64,000 bases of DNA. It comes from Acidobacteriota bacterium (GTDB lineage: Bacteria; Acidobacteriota; Holophagae; Holophagales; Holophagaceae). The stretch is from the NCBI GenBank assembly GCA_021794095.1, contig JAJYRN010000010.1, forward strand, positions 1 to 64,000, in the 5' to 3' direction. This document shows, in pieces, positions 57,583-64,000 of the stretch (its first letter is position 1; every line of letters begins with the position of its first letter). The notes beneath the pieces are model-generated. The model worked only from the letters and a program-made list of their open reading frames with translations, made no database searches and was not told the DNA's origin. The translations under genes were made by a program, and so were the position numbers.

Positions 57583-57783
57583 TTAGAACCTCACGGGATG
57601 CCTGGGGAAGAAATACATCAGCCAGGCCAGGGCCAGACCGATGCCGATGAGCCCGGCCACGTGCTTCAGGATGGAAGCCCGCGTGCGCTCCGGCCGCGTG
57701 GTGGCATGCAGCAGCCCCAGCACCAGGGAGATGCCCAGGCCCATCACGAAGAAGTGGATGACATGGCTGGCGAGAACACGCAT
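57583..57783 (-). CDS. Small two-helix membrane protein
   Basis: 66 residues with two membrane helices (VIHFFVMGLGISLVLGLLHA and HVAGLIGIGLALAWLMYFFP) and a basic loop between. No family recognised. Its stop is 5 bp before the BrkB-family start, so the two are likely one transcript; it may be a partner or stabiliser. Confidence 0.7.
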   Translation of the reverse strand: MRVLASHVIHFFVMGLGISLVLGLLHATTRPERTRASILKHVAGLIGIGLALAWLMYFFPRHPVRF

Positions 57784-57855
57784 GGGATAAGGCTATCAGC
57801 TCTCGACCGCCCCCTGCCGCCGGTTCCTTGGAAGAACCCAAGAACCGCAGGTTTT

Positions 57856-57882
57856 TCAAGAGTCGGACGCCCCTGCCGATGA
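57856..57882 (+). promoter_or_regulatory. Sigma-28 (FliA) promoter of the chemoreceptor gene
   Basis: TCAAGAGT-N11-GCCGATGA with exact sigma-28 spacing; TCAAG is a known variant -35 and the -10 differs at one base from GCCGATAA. It lies 22 bases before the chemoreceptor ATG. Confidence 0.78.
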
Positions 57883-57904
57883 ACCGGCCATACGGAAGGC
57901 CCCC

Positions 57905-59485
57905 ATGCGCCGCAACCTCCCCATCACCAACACCGAGCGCCAGGTCCAGGAGGGCGCCTTCCTGGTGTCCATGACGGATCCGCGAGGCGTCATCACCTAC
58001 GCCAATGACGAATTCGTCCGGTTGTCGGGCTACAGCCAGGGCGAACTGGTCGGCCAACCCCACAATATCGTCCGGCATCCGGACATGCCCCCTGGTGCCT
58101 TCAAGGATCTCTGGGACACGGTCCAGGGCGGCAAGTCTTGGTACGGCATCGTCAAGAACCGCTGCAAGGATGGCTCCTTCTACTGGGTGGATGCCAACGT
58201 GACCCCCATGTACGAGCGGGGGCAGCTCACTGGCTACGTTTCAATCCGCTCCAAGCCCAGCCGGGGCCAGATCCGTGCGGCGGAGCACCTCTACCAGGGC
58301 CTGAACGCGGGACGTCCCCTGGAGGCGATGACCCGAAAGCCCTGGATTCCCCTGGCCCGTTTCTCTCTGGCCGCCCGCCTGCGGGTGGCCGTAATCCTGC
58401 CGCTGGTCATCATTGCCGTGGGCGCGGGCCTCAGCCTCTGGCTGCTGCCCGGCTCGGCGCACATCCTGGTGCCGGCCGCGGGCATCCCCTTCCTGCTGCT
58501 GCTGCTGGGCGCCTGGTCATTCCAGCGGGGACTCCGCCTGGAGTTGGGAGGGGATCCTGGCCAAGCCATCCAACTGGTCCGGCGCATCGCCGATGGCGAT
58601 ATGCGGGCGGAATCCACCCTGACCCATGGCGACCAGGACAGCCTGCTGGCCCATCTTCAGGGGATGCAGAGCCACCTGAAAGGCATGGTGAACCGCGTCC
58701 GCTTCGATGCCATGCGGGTGCAGGATGGCGCCCAGTCCTTCGCCTCCGCCAACCACGAGATCTCCAGCACCGCCCATGAGCTGGCCCGGATCGCCGAGGA
58801 CCAGCGGGAGAGTGTGGACCGCATGGCCAGCGCCATCACCGAGTTGAGCGCCTCCATCCAGCAGGTGGCTGACAACGTGCATGTGACGGAACAGCGGGCC
58901 CAGGAAGCGGTCAAGGCCACCCAGGCGGGTGGAGAGGCCGGCCACGCCGCCATGGGCGCGATGGATCAGGTCACCGCCAGCACCACCAAGGTGGTCCAGG
59001 CTGTCCACGTCATCCAGGAGATTGCCCGGCAGACGAACCTGCTGAGCCTGAATGCCGCCATCGAGGCCGCCAAGGCCGGGTCCATGGGCAAGGGGTTCGC
59101 CGTGGTGGCGGATGAAGTGCGGAAACTGGCCGAGCGCAGTGGCCAGGCCGCCAAGGAAATCGCCCAGCTCATCGAAGAAAGCAACACCGCTGTGTCCGAG
59201 GGCCACCGCACGGTCCAGGATGCGGTCACCAGCCTGGATCTGATCCGGGATCACATCGCCGAAGTCACCCACATGTCCCTGGAGATCGCCGCCGCCAGCC
59301 GGGAGCAGGCCACCGCCAGCGCCGAGGTGGCCGAGCAGGTGGACCTGGGCGCCCAGAAGGCCAGCGAGAACGCCAGCGCCAGCACCCAGCTCAGCGCCAC
59401 GGTCGAGCAGGCCACGCAGACCGCCGATGGCCTGTCCAGCACCGCCCAGGGCCTGAACGAGATGGTGGGGCGGTTCCGGACCTGA
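57905..59485 (+). CDS. PAS-containing methyl-accepting chemotaxis protein (Aer-like)
   Basis: 526 residues. An N-terminal PAS domain (about 15-115: [37 protein letters not shown]) matches Aer-type redox/energy sensors. Two close membrane helices (about 160-205) place it in the inner membrane without a periplasmic sensor. The C-terminal signalling domain holds the MCP hairpin [20 protein letters not shown]. It would signal through CheA/CheW. The sigma-28 promoter upstream ties it to the flagellar regulon. Confidence 0.94.
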   Translation: MRRNLPITNTERQVQEGAFLVSMTDPRGVITYANDEFVRLSGYSQGELVGQPHNIVRHPDMPPGAFKDLWDTVQGGKSWYGIVKNRCKDGSFYWVDANVTPMYERGQLTGYVSIRSKPSRGQIRAAEHLYQGLNAGRPLEAMTRKPWIPLARFSLAARLRVAVILPLVIIAVGAGLSLWLLPGSAHILVPAAGIPFLLLLLGAWSFQRGLRLELGGDPGQAIQLVRRIADGDMRAESTLTHGDQDSLLAHLQGMQSHLKGMVNRVRFDAMRVQDGAQSFASANHEISSTAHELARIAEDQRESVDRMASAITELSASIQQVADNVHVTEQRAQEAVKATQAGGEAGHAAMGAMDQVTASTTKVVQAVHVIQEIARQTNLLSLNAAIEAAKAGSMGKGFAVVADEVRKLAERSGQAAKEIAQLIEESNTAVSEGHRTVQDAVTSLDLIRDHIAEVTHMSLEIAAASREQATASAEVAEQVDLGAQKASENASASTQLSATVEQATQTADGLSSTAQGLNEMVGRFRT

Positions 59486-59490
59486 TATTA

Positions 59491-59735
59491 GGCGAAGGGG
59501 ACCGCCCGCTCCCTCCGGTCGCTCTGCGTCCCCCTCGCGCTCCCCACAGGCTGGCCGGGCCTAGCCCGTCCTGCCTGTCTGATGCCAGGCGAAGGGGACC
59601 GCCCGCTCCCTCCGGTCGCTCTGCGTCCCCCTCGCGCTCCCCACAGGCTGGCCGGGCCTAGCCCGTCCTGCCTGTCTGATGCCAGGCGAAGGGGACCGCC
59701 CGCTCCCTTCGCTCGCTCTGCGTGTCTTCGTGGTG
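59491..59735. repeat. 97-bp tandem repeat, about 2.4 copies
   Basis: Units start at 59491, 59588 and 59685 (GGCGAAGGGGACCGCCCGCT). The first two are identical over about 97 bp; the third diverges after about 23 bases and ends near CGTGTCTTCGTGG. The GC-rich inner part can pair (GGCTGGCCGGGCCTAGCC region). The rest of the gene-free interval up to 59856 shows no clear gene. Confidence 0.88.
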
Positions 59736-59856
59736 AATCGTCTGTTTGGGTGGCCAATGGGTTTCAGGTCTCGCCTGGTCCGTGCCGAGGCTCTACCCTG
59801 TAAGGCTTGCAGGCCTGGATCCCCTCAGGGTTCTCCGGCCGCCCACGGGAGCCCCC

Positions 59857-61830
59857 ATGAACGCCCGACGCTTCATCCCCTTCGCCGGCGCGCTGTGCCT
59901 GTCCCTCCTGGCTTCTGGCACGCCGGATCAGCCCTTCAAGCTGGAGGATCTGCGGCGCATCGTGCGCCTATCGGATCCCCAGATCTCCCCGGATGGCGCC
60001 CGTATCGCCGTGATCGTCAGCCGGCCCAACTGGAAGACCGACAAGAACGACCAGGAACTCGACCTGGTGGACGCCCGGAGCGGCGCGCTCCGCCCGCTCA
60101 CCTTCAAGCGGACGGGCCTGGGTTCGCCCCGCTGGTCGCCCGGAGGAAAGCGGCTGGCCTTCCTGGCCCAGGATCCCGAAACGAAACAGGCGCAGCTCTT
60201 CGTCATGCCCATGGATGGGGGCGATCCGCAACGCCTGACGGATGGAAAGCAGGGGGTCGCTTCGTTCGCCTGGAGCCCCGATGGCCAGCGCATCGCCTTC
60301 TACCGGCAGGATGATGTGGATGAGAAGGCCATCAAGGAGCACCGGGATGCGCTCCGGGTGACGGACAACAACTACATGACCCGTGCCGCCGTGCCCTCCT
60401 CGCACCTATGGGTGGTACCCGCCGCCGGAGGCAAGGCAGCGCGGCTCACCCAGGGCGCCTGGAGCCTGAAGACCGACCAGGACCCCGCCTTCCCCCTCGC
60501 CTGGAGCCGCGATGGCCAGCGCATCGCCTTCTCGAAGTTCCCGGGCCCCTACACCGGCAGCGCCTTCCGTTCAGTCCTGGAAGCGGTCGGCACGGATGGC
60601 AAGAACCTGCGCCCCCTGACGGACGTTCACGGCGCGACCACACCGCAGTTCTCCCCGGACGGGGCCGTCCTCGCGTACCTGCGCCCGCGGAACGGCGACC
60701 AGAACAATGGCAACGCCGTGTACGTCCAGACACCCCAGGGGACCGTGGACGCGACCCGGGACCTGGCCCGCAACATTAATCGCTACGCGTGGCTGCCGGA
60801 CGGTTCCGGCCTGCTGCTGAACGGCGCAGAGCGCGCGCAGTCCTGCCTGTGGCGGCAGCCCCTCCGGGGGCAGGCCACCAAGGTGGACCTGGGCGGGGTC
60901 AGCCTCGGCGGCTTCTCCGTGGCCCGCACCGGCGCGGTGGCCTTCGTGGGTAGCACGGCCCGCCACCCCGGGGAACTCTACGTGCTGGACGCGCTGAACG
61001 GCCGCCCGCGGCAGCTGACGCATCTGAACGCGTTCGTGGATGATCTGCGCCTGGGACGGAGCGCGGAAGTGACCTGGAAGAACGATGGCTTCCTGGAGGA
61101 CGGCATCCTCACCCATCCCGTGGACGAGGTGGCGGGCCGGACCTACCCGATGGTGCTGCTCATCCACGGGGGACCGGAAGGCGAATCCATCCTGAGCTTC
61201 AATCCCCTGGCCCAGCTGTTGGCCGCGAAGGGCTTCCTGGTGTTCGAACCCAACTACCGGGGCAGCACGAACCTCGGAGACGCCTACCAGCACGCCATCT
61301 ACCGCGACACCGGCGAGGGCCCGGGCCGGGATGTGATGGCCGGAATCGCCGCCGTCAAGCAGCTCGGCGGGGTGGACGCGACGCGCATCGGCATCTCGGG
61401 CTGGTCCTACGGCGGCTACATGACCTCCTGGCTCAACGGCCGCTATCCCGGCTGGCGGGCGGCCGTCTCCGGCGCCGCCCTCAACGACTGGCTGCTGGAC
61501 TACACCATCGCCTACTACCAGGAGGGCGATCTCTACTTCTTCGGCGGTTCCCCCTACGGCAAGGACGAGGCCACGGCCAAACTATGGCGGGAACAGTCCC
61601 CCATCGCCCTGGCCGGGAAGGTGACCACTCCGACGCTGATCATGGGCGACGCGGGCGATCCCAATGTCCCGATCGTGAACAGCTACGAGATGTACCACGC
61701 CCTCAAGGACCATGGCGTGCCCGTGGCGTTCTACGTCTACCCCGCCGACACCCACTTCCCCGGCGACATCGTCCACACCACGGATGTCTTTGGCCGCTGG
61801 GTGGCGTGGATGGAGAAGTACCTGAAGTAG
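59857..61830 (+). CDS. Secreted S9 family (prolyl oligopeptidase-type) peptidase
   Basis: 657 residues. ATG at 59857 with GGGAG five bases upstream gives a signal peptide (FIPFAGALCLSLLASG). A WD40-like beta-propeller (about 30-400; ISPDGARIAVI, WSPDGQRIAFY repeats) caps an alpha/beta hydrolase. The triad is Ser517 (GWSYGG), Asp601 (GDAGDPNVPI) and His633 (DTHFPG). This is the S9B/S9C dipeptidyl or acylaminoacyl peptidase group. It probably trims peptides in the periplasm, complementing the S53, M4, C1 and S10 enzymes nearby. Convergent with lon. Confidence 0.93.
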   Translation: MNARRFIPFAGALCLSLLASGTPDQPFKLEDLRRIVRLSDPQISPDGARIAVIVSRPNWKTDKNDQELDLVDARSGALRPLTFKRTGLGSPRWSPGGKRLAFLAQDPETKQAQLFVMPMDGGDPQRLTDGKQGVASFAWSPDGQRIAFYRQDDVDEKAIKEHRDALRVTDNNYMTRAAVPSSHLWVVPAAGGKAARLTQGAWSLKTDQDPAFPLAWSRDGQRIAFSKFPGPYTGSAFRSVLEAVGTDGKNLRPLTDVHGATTPQFSPDGAVLAYLRPRNGDQNNGNAVYVQTPQGTVDATRDLARNINRYAWLPDGSGLLLNGAERAQSCLWRQPLRGQATKVDLGGVSLGGFSVARTGAVAFVGSTARHPGELYVLDALNGRPRQLTHLNAFVDDLRLGRSAEVTWKNDGFLEDGILTHPVDEVAGRTYPMVLLIHGGPEGESILSFNPLAQLLAAKGFLVFEPNYRGSTNLGDAYQHAIYRDTGEGPGRDVMAGIAAVKQLGGVDATRIGISGWSYGGYMTSWLNGRYPGWRAAVSGAALNDWLLDYTIAYYQEGDLYFFGGSPYGKDEATAKLWREQSPIALAGKVTTPTLIMGDAGDPNVPIVNSYEMYHALKDHGVPVAFYVYPADTHFPGDIVHTTDVFGRWVAWMEKYLK

Positions 61831-61842
61831 AACCCGCGGGCG

Positions 61843-64000
<2,158 letters not shown>

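Noticed and set aside
59491..59735. CRISPR-like array
   Set aside because: Units of 97 bp are directly abutting without unique spacers.

Overview
This 64 kb window is GC-rich, densely coded bacterial chromosome from a Gram-negative, motile organism. Outer-membrane functions are present (a PgaA-type porin, a LolA-like protein), as are chemotaxis genes with sigma-28 promoters. From gene content and style (F-type ATPase with paired b and b' subunits, secreted S53 and M4 proteases, PNAG operon, bactofilin, BHMT-MTHFR plus MetH) I infer an Acidobacteriota member close to Holophagae/Geothrix. That is recall-based inference; nothing in the window (such as an rRNA gene) proves it. I see no phage, insertion sequence, transposase or CRISPR array.

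Layout. 1-4638 (minus): ATP synthase genes b', b, delta, alpha, gamma, beta (beta cut by the window edge), without the a and c subunit genes upstream. 4834-5471: tRNA-Val, tRNA-Asp, a terminator, and an exact 85-bp repeat pair with tRNA-T-arm-like ends. 5472-6968: der. 7114-13978: two large secreted proteases (S53 sedolisin and M4 thermolysin families) that share an upstream DNA element and a nearly identical C-terminal domain. 14028-20485: recN, a BNR/Asp-box repeat protein and a C1-type cysteine peptidase. 20756-29042: a six-gene operon of a CBS/cysteine synthase-like PLP enzyme, an orphan 2-oxoacid dehydrogenase E1-beta, and pgaABCD for poly-N-acetylglucosamine. 29095-35019: a SAM-I riboswitch, a homocysteine methyltransferase-MTHFR fusion whose zinc site is degraded, a 2Fe-2S ferredoxin, and MetH.

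35127-40783 (minus): small secreted proteins, a LolA-like protein, a cupin phosphomannose isomerase-like protein, nagB, manC, pfkA, a basic secreted protein, and a CheZ-like phosphatase with a near-consensus sigma-28 promoter. 40915-47440: thiC, a receiver-ATPase fusion, an HPt protein, a 780-residue pentapeptide-repeat protein and a bactofilin. 47584-51797: sbcDC. 51810-64000: S10 peptidase, PAQR/hemolysin III protein, a degenerate sigma-54-activator-like protein followed by an intact NtrC-type regulator, a BrkB-family membrane protein with a small membrane partner, a PAS-MCP chemoreceptor with a sigma-28 promoter, a 97-bp tandem repeat, an S9 peptidase, and lon (cut by the window end).

Together the genes cover energy conversion, methionine/folate metabolism under SAM control, sugar-phosphate supply (nagB, manC, pfkA) near a biofilm exopolysaccharide operon, chemotaxis regulation, and a large secreted-peptidase complement that fits growth on protein or peptides. 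The most unusual items are the shared upstream element of the two proteases, the PLP/E1-beta genes joined to pgaABCD, the zinc-site loss in the SAM-controlled fusion beside a ferredoxin-MetH pair, and the P-loop-dead bEBP-like gene next to a complete one.
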